Shown: piece after piece, positions 7,551 through 16,264 of the stretch
Position numbering within the stretch: position 1 is the first letter of the stretch
Layout: the number at the start of each line of letters is the position of its first letter
Assembly: GCA_900319865.1 (NCBI GenBank)
Contig: ONQD01000018.1
Coordinates: 1 to 48,872, forward strand
Length of the DNA stretch: 48,872 nucleotides
From: an uncultured Bacteroidales bacterium
Lineage (GTDB): Bacteria; Bacteroidota; Bacteroidia; Bacteroidales; P3
Direction: 5' to 3'
Position numbers and translations under genes: made by a program
Notes under the pieces: generated by a model
The model's database searches: none
What the model saw: the letters and a program-made list of their open reading frames with translations, nothing else
Told to the model about the DNA's origin: nothing

Positions 7551-8795
7551 TTAGTTCGTAACAAACGTCCGCTGCTCGCCATAGACGGTGCCAGCACTGT
7601 TGGTGGCGTAGGCCCTAACATAGTAGGTGGTATGTGTGCTAAGCCCTGTCATCTGACTCACAAAGGAGCCTAGTCCCACGCCATCGTTAGTGTGGAGACC
7701 AGCAATAGTCGGGTCGGGAGAGGTGCTATAACAAATGCCCCTGTTGGTGATGGGGAAGCCCCCGTCGGCGATGACGGTACCTCCACCAATGGCAGTGGTG
7801 CTGGTGACATTGACCACATCGGCAGTGGTGACAGTGGGTAGACCACTCTGAGTGGTGAAACTGACCTGCTCGCCGTATGCCACGCCGGCACTATTACGTG
7901 CATAGGCTCTGAGATAGTAGGTGGTACCGGGCTCAAGACTGGCGATACTGCTTAAAAATTCGCCCAGGCCTGTACCGTCGGTGGTGTGGTTGTTGTTGAC
8001 GGTAGGCTGCATGGCGGTACTCCAGCAGACCCCTTTGGCGGTGACGGGGAAGCCACCGTCGGCACTCACATGGCCTCCTGCCGTGGCTGTGGTGGAGCCG
8101 ACATTGCTGACCTGACGTGTGCTCACGGTGGGAAGCCCATCCAAAGTGGTGACAACCATCTGTTCGCCATATCCCACGCCGACACCGTTGCGGGCGTAGG
8201 AGCGGATATAGTAGGTGGTGTGCGGCGAAAGGCCTGAAAGCGTGGCATCGAATGTCCCTACACCATGTCCCACAGCTTGCTTCAAGTTATCGACTGTGGG
8301 GTACTGCATCTGTCCATAGACAAAGCCCCGCTCCACGACGGTGGAATTGCACGAGTCAGTGACCTCGCCATAGCAATGCACGGTGGAGGCGGTGACATCG
8401 GCAGTGGAGAGGGTGAGAACCACCGGCACATTGGGACCTGCAAGATAGATGGTGCCAAGGTCGTAGGTCTCGACTCCATAACGTATATTGCTAAGGCTGA
8501 CATCACGGCTGTTGTACAAGGAGTCGGCCTCGATATGCAGATAGTATCCTTTGCCCTGCTCGTCCAGGCTGACGCTGATGTCAAAGCGCCCTTCGGCAGT
8601 TGTGTAGACGACAGCAGAGGTCATGGTGCCATCGGTTGAGAGCACCCGTATTCCTTCAAGGGGGTGTTGGGTACGTTGGTCAAGCACAACACCGTGACAT
8701 TTTGTCGCTTCAAAATGTCCCTCCTCCTGCAAATCCTTGACACAGGACGAAAAGAGCAGTAGTGACAGTAATGTGATGAGTAAGGGTCTATGCAT
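7551..8795 (-). CDS. Surface lipoprotein with carboxypeptidase-like domain and Fn3-like repeats
   Basis: 414 residues. A lipobox ends at Cys18 (LLLFSSC), so it is exported and lipid-anchored. Residues of about 30-115 resemble a carboxypeptidase-regulatory beta-sandwich (GVVLDQRTQHPLEGIRVLST). Three copies of a repeat of roughly 95 residues follow, each ending in a strand such as TTYYVRAYATNSAGTVYGEQ, the pattern of fibronectin-III-like domains in Bacteroidota surface proteins. These domains usually mediate binding; no catalytic residues are visible. It is the last gene of the sigma/anti-sigma operon and starts 3 bp after the previous stop. The ligand cannot be told from the sequence. Confidence 0.8.
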   Translation of the reverse strand: MHRPLLITLLSLLLFSSCVKDLQEEGHFEATKCHGVVLDQRTQHPLEGIRVLSTDGTMTSAVVYTTAEGRFDISVSLDEQGKGYYLHIEADSLYNSRDVSLSNIRYGVETYDLGTIYLAGPNVPVVLTLSTADVTASTVHCYGEVTDSCNSTVVERGFVYGQMQYPTVDNLKQAVGHGVGTFDATLSGLSPHTTYYIRSYARNGVGVGYGEQMVVTTLDGLPTVSTRQVSNVGSTTATAGGHVSADGGFPVTAKGVCWSTAMQPTVNNNHTTDGTGLGEFLSSIASLEPGTTYYLRAYARNSAGVAYGEQVSFTTQSGLPTVTTADVVNVTSTTAIGGGTVIADGGFPITNRGICYSTSPDPTIAGLHTNDGVGLGSFVSQMTGLSTHTTYYVRAYATNSAGTVYGEQRTFVTN

Positions 8796-8798
8796 AGG

Positions 8799-9617
8799 CT
8801 AAAAGTTAAGAGTAAGACTGAGGGATGGTGCCAGAGAAGAAGGAGTGGCAATGAGTGAGGGCTCGAATGCCAATACCTGACTCCGTTTGGGCTGCATGGT
8901 GACGGCACGTACCAAGTTATAGACATACAAGGCACCCGCTGCACCCCATGCAATGTAGGATGTGGTACGATAGGTGTTGTAACTGTTACGGGCGGCTGTG
9001 TACTGGTCGAAAGTGATGTTGCTGCTATTCATCGTTTGGAGTTGGTCTTGTGCAAGGTAGTAACAGCCCACACCACCTCCAATCAATGCCAGCTCACCCA
9101 ACAGGGTGAATACACCTTCGCCATAGTAACCTTTGCCCATCTGACCCAATCCAGGAATGACGGCGGATTTGAGCAAAGATGTCCAAGGGCTACTCTCTCC
9201 CTGCCGTTCAAGGGTTCCCCATACGGGTTGGACGTTGCCCGCCACTGCCACCTGACATAGGACGAAGACACGATAGGTGCCATCTTTCAACCGGCTCTCG
9301 TATTGGTCCACTTTGTTGATGGGGATGTTGTATTGCTGGGAAAGGACTTCGTAGCTGGTGCCATCTTGCAGGGCACTGTTGATCTTTTGGGAGTCGAAAG
9401 GCTGTCCCAAACGGTTGGCAGTGCTTTGGAATACCCGTGCCATGGCTTGGTTGAGGGCATCGTTGATGGTAGCGCCTTCACCCGACTCGCGCACATACAT
9501 GTAGGTATTATTGCCCGGCTTGGGCAACTCGTTCATCCACGAGGGAACACGCTGTGCCTGACAAGCGATTGTTGCCAAGCACAGAAGCGTAATCAAAGAG
9601 AGAAAAAAGCGGTTCAA
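8799..9617 (-). CDS. Exported DUF5683-like membrane protein
   Basis: 272 residues with an N-terminal signal sequence ending near ATIACQAQ. The first 130 residues (VPSWMNELPKPGNNTYMYVR, then an Ala-rich helix) resemble the LPP20-like domain of the neighbouring gene, suggesting the two proteins are related or work together. The segment SLLKSAVIPGLGQMGKGYY is the signature of DUF5683-type proteins. Two hydrophobic segments flank it (about 165-190 and 218-238), so the C-terminal half is probably membrane-embedded. It is the fifth gene of the ECF operon. The function is unknown; cell-envelope assembly is the reasonable guess. Confidence 0.7.
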   Translation of the reverse strand: MNRFFLSLITLLCLATIACQAQRVPSWMNELPKPGNNTYMYVRESGEGATINDALNQAMARVFQSTANRLGQPFDSQKINSALQDGTSYEVLSQQYNIPINKVDQYESRLKDGTYRVFVLCQVAVAGNVQPVWGTLERQGESSPWTSLLKSAVIPGLGQMGKGYYGEGVFTLLGELALIGGGVGCYYLAQDQLQTMNSSNITFDQYTAARNSYNTYRTTSYIAWGAAGALYVYNLVRAVTMQPKRSQVLAFEPSLIATPSSLAPSLSLTLNF

Positions 9618-9635
9618 AACGATGTGTTTTAATGA

Positions 9636-10202
9636 TTATTTCCTGTAGTTCTTCAAGTATTCCTCAGCCCATTTGCGGAACTGGTCGCGATTGAAGAGGG
9701 TTTCGAGTTTGTCGTTTTCGCTAAGAGCGGTGGCAGTCTTCTGAGCCAGTTCTTTCTTCGAGATACGGATGGCGATGTGGCTCTGGTAGGTGCCGTTCTG
9801 TGTCTGGTACATCTTCTCGCAGGTCTGCTCGACATCATTCATCATACGGTCGATGACTTGGGTGACCTCACGCTCGACGATACCTTGTACATCCTGCTGT
9901 GCCACGTTGCCACCCATGGTGCGGCTATAGTCGGTGGCAAGACCTTTGGCAATACCTCCGATTTTGGCATTAATCATCTGTTTGGCGGCATTGAGGGCGG
10001 CAAGACGGGCGTTCTGCATATTGACATTCTCGCCGATGCCCATGCCGGTGAAATACTCGTCGGAGTCATGGTCGTAGCCGGCACAGGGGAGTTCAATCTC
10101 CTTGTTGCCCAACTGTTCCTGAGTGGTGACTTTGGTGGATTTGCAACCAGTGAATGTGATGGCGGTAAGTGCCAGTGCGATGAAAAAAATCCTTGTTTTC
10201 AT
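9636..10202 (-). CDS. LPP20-family lipoprotein
   Basis: 188 residues. The lipobox ITFTGC gives a lipid anchor at Cys20. The mature part contains YFTGMGIGENVNMQNARLAA, the G-x-G-x-A/N-x-x-x-A-R-x-x-A pattern typical of LPP20-like proteins, in which a conserved alpha/beta domain is built around alanine-rich helices. It has no catalytic motif. It lies 18 bp from the next gene, whose N-terminal part has the same fold pattern, so the pair may form a complex at the outer membrane. Confidence 0.7.
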   Translation of the reverse strand: MKTRIFFIALALTAITFTGCKSTKVTTQEQLGNKEIELPCAGYDHDSDEYFTGMGIGENVNMQNARLAALNAAKQMINAKIGGIAKGLATDYSRTMGGNVAQQDVQGIVEREVTQVIDRMMNDVEQTCEKMYQTQNGTYQSHIAIRISKKELAQKTATALSENDKLETLFNRDQFRKWAEEYLKNYRK

Positions 10203-10212
10203 GACTATTGAT

Positions 10213-11670
10213 TTAAGCTGTTTGTATTATTTTTGGTGATTGTTTTTTGTATCGGTTTGATATCTGACCCACTTTGGCACCCTTGCAGGTGGGGTCGCAT
10301 ACCACATATCGATTGTTCTTGTACAGATAGTAGTCGCCTTTGACATTGGCATCCTTGGGAAAGCATACGGCAGCGGCCACATGGTCGGCATACTCCAGAA
10401 GCACCACATCGACACCCACAAACATACGGACAAGATAGCTGAAGAGCAGTGCCCTGTCCTCACAGTCGTTGGCGGGATAATAGAAGTTCTCCTCGCAGAA
10501 ATAGTTCTTCTCCCGACCGAACTGGAGGTTGTCGACCTGATAGGCGAAACCCTCCTGGACATATTGCAGCAAGGTTGAGACTGCACGATAGGTGTTTTTG
10601 CCTTCAATCAAAGGCTTGATATTACGTTCCAAGGCCAAGTAAAAGACTTCATCGATAGCGGAGTTGGCATACATGTGAAGCTCCATCTGGGGATAATGGG
10701 CATAGAAGTCCATCAGGCCTTGGTTGACATAGATGGTAATGTCCCTCCCTCCAAATGAGTTTTTATAGGGGTTGGAACAGAGTCTGCCGCCCAACTGCGG
10801 GGTTTCGTTCACAAGGAGGTCGATGCCGTGATTGGCTCCATCGAGCTGATTACCGTAGGTGTACAATCTGCCTTTGAGTTCTTCGTTGGCTCCAAAGGGT
10901 CGGAAGGCATAATAACGGACATTGCTCACCACGGTGAAAGGAGTGTCGTAGATTTTGCTGACAGAAGCCATCAGGATGACCAGATTGCCCCCGACACGTC
11001 CCATTCTTACGTCGTAATGCATCGCGTTAAGGAGGTAAACAGAGAGGGCTACCTGTTGGTCGGCATTGTTCGGGTATATCTGGGCAGCGAGTAGGCGGGT
11101 CAGATCGAAAAGGCCCCACCCGTTCAGTCGTAGCTCCTGTTTTTGCCCAGCCAGTTGAAGCGTCACTTGGTTCATTTTCTCATGATTCAACAGCTGCCAA
11201 TAATTCGAAATCTGTTGTTCACGGGTTCCCGAGAGCTTTATCTTGGATACATTGACAGGCACCTTGAACGTGAGCTGTTTTCCATAAAAAGTGATATTGA
11301 ACACCTCGGCAACATGGGTGGCGACTTTATCTGTTGTGGTAGGTTGGAATTGTTCAACTTGGAGTGTCACCATATCGCCTATGGGCAACTGTTCGGAGTG
11401 GAGGGTGTCGGGGAGCGTATCCGATTCGGGCTGGAGGACAGGCTCGGGTCGGACAGGTTGTTGTTCGCCTTTGAACAGCTGCATTTCGTCCCAGCGTTGC
11501 TTCAGATATTGGATGAACTGCTCGTTGATAGAATCCTTGTATTCCTCAAATTGCTTTTGATATTGCTGCTTATACTCCTCCATGGCTCTTTTCCTTGCCC
11601 CAGTGTCAACCTGAGACATGGCCACCATAGGCAGTAGCAGCAATATCATTATGAGCAATCTATTCTTCAT
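10213..11670 (-). CDS. Exported transglutaminase-like protein
   Basis: 485 residues with a signal peptide (MKNRLLIMILLLLPMVAMSQ). A charged, probably coiled region follows at about 25-75, then a beta-rich middle. The C-terminal part has a papain/transglutaminase-type triad in order: Cys in YYPANDCEDRALLFSYL (about residue 401), His in YADHVAAAVCF (about 429) and Asp in RYVVCDPTCKG (about 460). Such domains act as proteases, peptide crosslinkers or inactive binding modules. It overlaps the anti-sigma gene upstream by 11 bp, so the two are co-translated. Enzyme activity is inferred from the triad alone. Confidence 0.7.
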   Translation of the reverse strand: MKNRLLIMILLLLPMVAMSQVDTGARKRAMEEYKQQYQKQFEEYKDSINEQFIQYLKQRWDEMQLFKGEQQPVRPEPVLQPESDTLPDTLHSEQLPIGDMVTLQVEQFQPTTTDKVATHVAEVFNITFYGKQLTFKVPVNVSKIKLSGTREQQISNYWQLLNHEKMNQVTLQLAGQKQELRLNGWGLFDLTRLLAAQIYPNNADQQVALSVYLLNAMHYDVRMGRVGGNLVILMASVSKIYDTPFTVVSNVRYYAFRPFGANEELKGRLYTYGNQLDGANHGIDLLVNETPQLGGRLCSNPYKNSFGGRDITIYVNQGLMDFYAHYPQMELHMYANSAIDEVFYLALERNIKPLIEGKNTYRAVSTLLQYVQEGFAYQVDNLQFGREKNYFCEENFYYPANDCEDRALLFSYLVRMFVGVDVVLLEYADHVAAAVCFPKDANVKGDYYLYKNNRYVVCDPTCKGAKVGQISNRYKKQSPKIIQTA

Positions 11671-12031
11671 TGTAGGGGAGCATTTCGCTGGTGATTGAGT
11701 CGGTCATATCAATTGTGTCCTGTTCGGCAAAGGCAGGAGACTGTGTTATCTGCATTCCATTGTTTCTAGTTGTGAAGAACCATGCAAGGCCCACCAACAA
11801 CAAGACGGAGGCAGCTGCTGCCCATGGAATGAAACGGTGAGTTTCTTTCTTGGTGGCAAGGCTGGTGGCTTTCTTTTGTGCTTCGATGGCGGCGACAATG
11901 TTCGTCAAGTCATCTATGTTCTCGTCGCTTTGAGACATATAGTCCAACACCTCGGACTCTTCGGCTTCTGTGCATTGTCCGCTGAGGTACTTGGCAAGCA
12001 GCTCATCAGATATTTCTTTTTTGTTCTCCAT
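11660..12031 (-). CDS. Anti-sigma-factor-like inner-membrane protein
   Basis: 123 residues. The cytosolic N-terminus (ISDELLAKYLSGQCTEAEES, then VLDYMSQSDEN) matches the start of FecR-type anti-sigma domains. One transmembrane segment follows at about 70-88 (FIPWAAAASVLLLVGLAWFF), and only about 35 residues lie outside, so it lacks the full periplasmic sensor of FecR. It starts 4 bp after the ECF sigma gene. It probably holds that sigma factor at the membrane; how the signal is passed is unknown, and the overlapping transglutaminase-like gene is a candidate partner. Confidence 0.75.
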   Translation of the reverse strand: MENKKEISDELLAKYLSGQCTEAEESEVLDYMSQSDENIDDLTNIVAAIEAQKKATSLATKKETHRFIPWAAAASVLLLVGLAWFFTTRNNGMQITQSPAFAEQDTIDMTDSITSEMLPYNEE

Positions 12032-12035
12032 GGTG

Positions 12036-12617
12036 TCAGTCTTTATAGTCTACTAAATGTTGTTTTATCAATTTTGCTATCGCTCGGCGCTTGATGTTGT
12101 ATAAGTTGTCTACTGTTACATTGTGTTGTTTCGCCACAGTTTCCGGCTCCTCATCTCTTAGCAATAGGGCTTCGAGTATCTGACTGTCTCGCGGAGGCTT
12201 CAATTTTGAAATGGCCCGTTTGATATCCATCATTATCGTTCCGATAGTCCCATTGCTCATGAAGGCCGTCTGGTGGTCGTTCATGTTGGAAATAGGAATT
12301 TGGTTAGCGGAATCTATCATTGAACGTGAAAAATCTTTGAAAAATCTGTACGACACCACCGAGAACCAGTTGACAAAAGGCCTTTCGGGATTGTACTTGC
12401 GAAGTTTCTCCCAGTCGTTATTGCTTAAATAGAGATATAGCTCCTGTACCAAATCGTCGTATTCCACTTGTTTTGTGCCAGCAGCTTTATAGGCATTCAT
12501 CTTCAAAAGAGGATTGAAGTGGTCATAGAAAACATAGTGCAGCGCCCCCTCGTTTCCCGCCAAGAGTTCTGCTACCAACTGAGCATCATCTTTATAAATG
12601 AAGAGACTTTTGGGCAT
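12036..12617 (-). CDS. ECF-type RNA polymerase sigma factor
   Basis: 193 residues. Region 2 includes YDDLVQELYLYLSNNDWEKL and PFVNWFSVVSYRFFKDFSRS, which bind core polymerase and the -10 element. Region 4 near the C-terminus (LLLRDEEPETVAKQHNV, then NLYNIKRRAIAKLIKQ) is a helix-turn-helix for the -35 element. It is the first gene of a six-gene minus-strand operon ending at 7551. Its partner is probably the anti-sigma protein encoded just downstream. A TATCTTTG box at 12686-12693 suggests basal expression from a housekeeping promoter, possibly with self-activation. Confidence 0.85.
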   Translation of the reverse strand: MPKSLFIYKDDAQLVAELLAGNEGALHYVFYDHFNPLLKMNAYKAAGTKQVEYDDLVQELYLYLSNNDWEKLRKYNPERPFVNWFSVVSYRFFKDFSRSMIDSANQIPISNMNDHQTAFMSNGTIGTIMMDIKRAISKLKPPRDSQILEALLLRDEEPETVAKQHNVTVDNLYNIKRRAIAKLIKQHLVDYKD

Positions 12618-12685
12618 ATTGCTATATATTTAAACATCTGTATTCAAAAACCTTACTTAAGGATGAATGAACCAAGTCAAACATA

Positions 12686-12693
12686 CAAAGATA
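12686..12693 (-). promoter_or_regulatory. Promoter -7 box of the sigma/anti-sigma operon
   Basis: TATCTTTG on the minus strand, 68 bp before the sigma-factor ATG. Confidence 0.55.
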
Positions 12694-12943
12694 CCAAATA
12701 TTTCGCATATTTAATCCAAATCGATCATTGGGCCGACATCTCCAAGTCAAAAGACAAGCATGTATGTACTTTACCTTGTCCGCTTCCTGAAGACCCGTTC
12801 GGCTTTTCAAGGCATATGGTCTGCCTTGGACCATTTTGATTTACCAAATAAAGTCTAATGACCGACTTGGGGGAGTTTAACTCTTTTTAACGCCATGGGC
12901 TGTAAGATTTTTGCAATTTATGCGTTTTAATATCGTTAGAAAT

Positions 12944-12951
12944 TATTTTTG
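12944..12951 (+). promoter_or_regulatory. Promoter -7 box of the lipoprotein at 12980
   Basis: TATTTTTG, 28 bp upstream of the ATG at 12980. Confidence 0.55.
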
Positions 12952-12979
12952 TAACATCTTCAACAAATAACAAACAATC

Positions 12980-13954
12980 ATGATGAGAAAAAGCAAATTA
13001 TTTATTGCTGCGATGGCTGTCGTATGCCTTTTTGCAGCATGCTCGGAGAAAGAAGGGGTTTATAACCCTAAAAAGAAAATCACCAACATCTACAGGGCCA
13101 GCGAAAGAATCGATTCTTGGAATTCGGATGAAGGTGTTGTCAACGACACTAACATTCAACCCAAAACTCTTGCAGAGACTTGGACTTGGGACGGAAACAA
13201 GTTGATGAAAATCACCTACTGGGAAAACCAGATTGATCCGATTGGAAAGGCTGATGTTTCGGATGTATACAACTTCTACTATGACGGCAAACAATTGTCC
13301 AAAGTGGAAAGCGATGGTGAGAGAATGCTGTTCACCTACGATGGAAAGAAACTCAAACAAGCCGAGATTGTTGATATTGAGGACAATAAAACTATGGCTA
13401 CATTTGAGTTTGTTCATGATGGCAAAAAGATTACCAAAATCAATGTCACGTCAGAAACAGGCGATATCGAACCCTCCAAACACATGGTTTCAATCCTGAT
13501 GCGCGATATTATGCCGACACTTGAGAATGCCAACGATATGGTTGCCGCTATCCGCGAGGCAATGCCTGCCGGTGGGGCTAAGGCTACAACCACAATCCCC
13601 ATCGAACTGACATGGGACGGCGACAATGTGAGTAAGATGAATGCCAATATGTATGGTGCTACTATTAGTGTTGATTACACTTTCGACAACAAGAATAACC
13701 CCTATCAGAATTCAGTCTTCGGCTTCATCACTGCGATGGAACAACCCGACGGCATGATTATGTTCAATAAGAACAATGTCACCAAGATGGTTATGAAAAT
13801 GAACTTGATTTTCATGAACGATGTTGATGAGTATAATTTTACTTACACATACGACGGTGACTGGCCCTTGACTCAGATAGCCAAACAAGTCGATACTGAT
13901 GAAGGTGGAAATAGCTCCTATACCGTTACTACTTGGTTTGAGTATGCCAAATAG
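12980..13954 (+). CDS. Lipoprotein of unknown function with YDGK/WDG-type beta repeats
   Basis: 324 residues, lipobox VVCLFAAC (Cys21). The mature protein contains several short strand-turn units such as TWDGNKLMKITYW, YYDGKQLSKVESD, TYDGKKLKQAE and TWDGDNVSKMNA, the meander seen in DUF4595-type Bacteroidales lipoproteins, loosely like RHS/YD repeats. No enzymatic residues are evident. It has its own promoter 28 bp upstream and a good terminator at 13985-14016, so it is a single-gene unit, divergent from the sigma operon. The family assignment is from pattern only. Confidence 0.65.
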   Translation: MMRKSKLFIAAMAVVCLFAACSEKEGVYNPKKKITNIYRASERIDSWNSDEGVVNDTNIQPKTLAETWTWDGNKLMKITYWENQIDPIGKADVSDVYNFYYDGKQLSKVESDGERMLFTYDGKKLKQAEIVDIEDNKTMATFEFVHDGKKITKINVTSETGDIEPSKHMVSILMRDIMPTLENANDMVAAIREAMPAGGAKATTTIPIELTWDGDNVSKMNANMYGATISVDYTFDNKNNPYQNSVFGFITAMEQPDGMIMFNKNNVTKMVMKMNLIFMNDVDEYNFTYTYDGDWPLTQIAKQVDTDEGGNSSYTVTTWFEYAK

Positions 13955-13984
13955 TTGAAGGCTAATATAATATTGGCTTATAAG

Positions 13985-14016
13985 GGCAAGCACTTCACGC
14001 AAGGTGCTTGCCTTTT
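13985..14016 (+). terminator. Rho-independent terminator
   Basis: Perfect 9-bp stem GGCAAGCAC/GTGCTTGCC with a 10-nt loop, followed by TTTT. It ends the lipoprotein unit. The rest of 13955-14251 shows nothing recognisable. Confidence 0.85.
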
Positions 14017-14251
14017 CACTTTGAAAACTTCCGATTTCAAAGAACTGTAGGGATTGAAGGAAACCATTATCTGCAAAGAGAGATTACGGTTCGAAGAAGG
14101 TTATGGGAAGCTTCGCTGTACCTTCGCTCCTAAGCTGCTGGTGTGATTCTTTGTGTCCGGTGTTTCGGAGTTTTGGATGGGACGGGACTGGGAGCAAAAG
14201 ATTTTTAATAGAATTAATACTTAAAGAATGTGCGATATGAAAAAAAAAATG

Positions 14252-14259
14252 TATTTTTG
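14252..14259 (+). promoter_or_regulatory. Promoter -7 box of cysS
   Basis: TATTTTTG preceded by an A-run, 24 bp before the cysS ATG. Confidence 0.65.
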
Positions 14260-14282
14260 CAAACTATTATAATGACGATATT

Positions 14283-15746
14283 ATGCAGCAATTATTGATT
14301 TACAATACTCTTTCGCATCAGAAAGAGCTGTTCAAACCCATTACCCCCGACCATGTAGGCATGTATGTGTGCGGTCCTACCGTATATGGCGACGGCCATC
14401 TGGGACATGCCCGCCCTGCTATCACTTTCGATGTTCTGTACCGCTACCTCACCCATTTGGGCTATAAGGTGCGTTATGTGCGCAACATCACCGATGTGGG
14501 CCATCTGGAACATGATGCCGATGAAGGAGAGGACAAAATTGCAAAAAAAGCCCGTTTGGAGCAGTTGGAGCCGATGGAAGTGGCTCAGTACTACACCAAT
14601 CGCTACCATGCCGCTATGGATGCGCTGAATGTGCTGCGGCCCAGTATCGAGCCGCTGGCTTCGGGACATGTGATGGAACAGATAGAACTGGTGCAAAAAA
14701 TACTGGATGCCGGCTATGCTTATGTGAGCAACGGCAGCGTCTATTTTGATGTCCGCAAGTACCACGAGCATTTCAAAAGTTACGGGCGTTTGAGCGGAAG
14801 AGTGATAGACGAGATGCTCTCAACCACACGCGAATTGGACGGTCAGTCCGAGAAACATGATACCGCCGACTTCGCTCTCTGGAAGAAGGCCTCTCCCGAG
14901 CATATTATGCGTTGGAATTCGCCTTGGAGCGTTGGATTCCCCGGATGGCACACCGAGTGCACCGCCATGGGTACCAAGTATCTGGGCGAGACTTTCGACA
15001 TTCACGGTGGCGGCATGGACCTCATGTTCCCTCACCACGAAAGCGAAATAGCACAGCAAACATCGGTGTGCGGTCACGGCCCCTGCAAGTACTGGATGCA
15101 CAACAACATGATTACCATCAACGGACAGAAGATGGGCAAATCGTTGGGCAATTTCATCACTTTGGACGAATTCTTCACCGGCAGTCATAAGCTTTTGCAG
15201 AAAGCCTATTCGCCTATGACCATCCGTTTCTTCATTCTGCAGGCCCATTATCGCAGCACTGTGGATTTCAGCAACGAGGCTTTGATTGCTGCAGAGAAAG
15301 GCTATTCACGTCTCATGCAGGCCTATAAGACCCTGGGACGGCTGCAGCCCTCGAAAACCAGCAGCGTGGATGTGAAGGAATACCGCCAGAAGTGCTACGA
15401 TGCAATGAACGACGACCTCAACACCCCCATCGTCATCAGCCACCTGTTTGATATGGCCAAGACCATCAATACGGTGAACGACCGTAAAGCCACACTCACA
15501 CAGGCCGATATCGATGAACTGAAGGGTGTGATGGACACTTTTGTGTTTGACGTGATGGGTCTGCGCGATGAATCGGCCACCGACAATACAGCCCTTATCG
15601 ACGGACTGATGCACATGATTCTGGACATACGCGCTACCGCCAAGGCCAATAAAGATTGGGCCACAAGCGACAAGATTCGCGACGAACTGGGTGCCTTGGG
15701 CGTAACGGTGAAGGACGGCAAGGACGGAGCCACGTGGGAGATTTGA
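14283..15746 (+). CDS. cysS: Cysteine--tRNA ligase
   Basis: 487 residues, the usual length. It charges tRNA-Cys with cysteine using ATP in the cytosol. The class I signatures are present: [17 protein letters not shown] (HIGH box as GHLGHA) and [11 protein letters not shown] (KMSKS variant KMGKS). Zinc ligands are expected at the first Cys, at WHTECTAM and at FPHHESE, all visible. The C-terminal anticodon-binding helices end [11 protein letters not shown]. It is the first gene of a run of closely spaced plus-strand genes reaching at least 20321. Confidence 0.97.
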   Translation: MQQLLIYNTLSHQKELFKPITPDHVGMYVCGPTVYGDGHLGHARPAITFDVLYRYLTHLGYKVRYVRNITDVGHLEHDADEGEDKIAKKARLEQLEPMEVAQYYTNRYHAAMDALNVLRPSIEPLASGHVMEQIELVQKILDAGYAYVSNGSVYFDVRKYHEHFKSYGRLSGRVIDEMLSTTRELDGQSEKHDTADFALWKKASPEHIMRWNSPWSVGFPGWHTECTAMGTKYLGETFDIHGGGMDLMFPHHESEIAQQTSVCGHGPCKYWMHNNMITINGQKMGKSLGNFITLDEFFTGSHKLLQKAYSPMTIRFFILQAHYRSTVDFSNEALIAAEKGYSRLMQAYKTLGRLQPSKTSSVDVKEYRQKCYDAMNDDLNTPIVISHLFDMAKTINTVNDRKATLTQADIDELKGVMDTFVFDVMGLRDESATDNTALIDGLMHMILDIRATAKANKDWATSDKIRDELGALGVTVKDGKDGATWEI

Positions 15747-15774
15747 TGTTAGTGATGTAAAACAAAAGCCACCG

Positions 15775-16218
15775 ATGTACACCTACAAATATCCTCGCCC
15801 GGCACTGACAGCAGACTGTCTGGTGGTGGGCATTGGCAACGATGGTGAGCGCTTTGTGCTACTGGTGAAACGGGGTCATGAACCCTATGAAGGTTGCTGG
15901 GCCTTGCCCGGAGGATTCATGGAGATGGAAGAGACTCTGGAAGCCTGCGCACAAAGGGAGCTGGCCGAGGAAACCGGTTTGACGCTAGCTGGTCACTGGG
16001 TGGAGCTGGGCAGTTTTAGCCGTGTGGACCGCGACCCCAGGGGCCGTACAGTGACGGTGGTGTTCGGCACCAAGGTGCCCATCGCGCCTGTCAAGGGGGC
16101 TGACGATGCTGCTGAGGCAGCGTGGTTCAGCATTGACAGCCTTCCACCGTTGGCTTTCGACCATCAAGAGATACTGCAAGTGGCTTTGCCTCGTTTGGAC
16201 AGCCGCTACTCGAAATGA
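15775..16218 (+). CDS. NUDIX hydrolase
   Basis: 147 residues. The NUDIX box is complete: GGFMEMEETLEACAQRELAE followed by ETG, with the Glu residues that bind Mg2+. It hydrolyses a nucleoside diphosphate linked to another group; the substrate cannot be read from the sequence. The start MYTYKYPRPALTADCLVVGI is typical of the NUDIX subgroup resembling ADP-ribose pyrophosphatase or NrtR N-terminal domains. No DNA-binding domain is attached, so it is an enzyme rather than a regulator. It follows cysS by 28 bp. Confidence 0.9.
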   Translation: MYTYKYPRPALTADCLVVGIGNDGERFVLLVKRGHEPYEGCWALPGGFMEMEETLEACAQRELAEETGLTLAGHWVELGSFSRVDRDPRGRTVTVVFGTKVPIAPVKGADDAAEAAWFSIDSLPPLAFDHQEILQVALPRLDSRYSK

Positions 16219-16264
16219 ATATTGCGACACAATAATAATGGTTTGACGCCGTTATCGGGACGTT

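Larger units (their letters stand above)
12618..12979. other. Divergent promoter region
   Basis: 362 bp between the sigma operon and the lipoprotein at 12980. It holds one promoter for each direction (12686-12693 minus, 12944-12951 plus). I see no gene or RNA in the middle. Confidence 0.6.

Noticed and set aside
11660-12031. FecR-type regulator of a TonB/SusC system
   Set aside because: The protein is only 123 residues, lacks the periplasmic FecR domain, and no SusC/SusD genes lie near.
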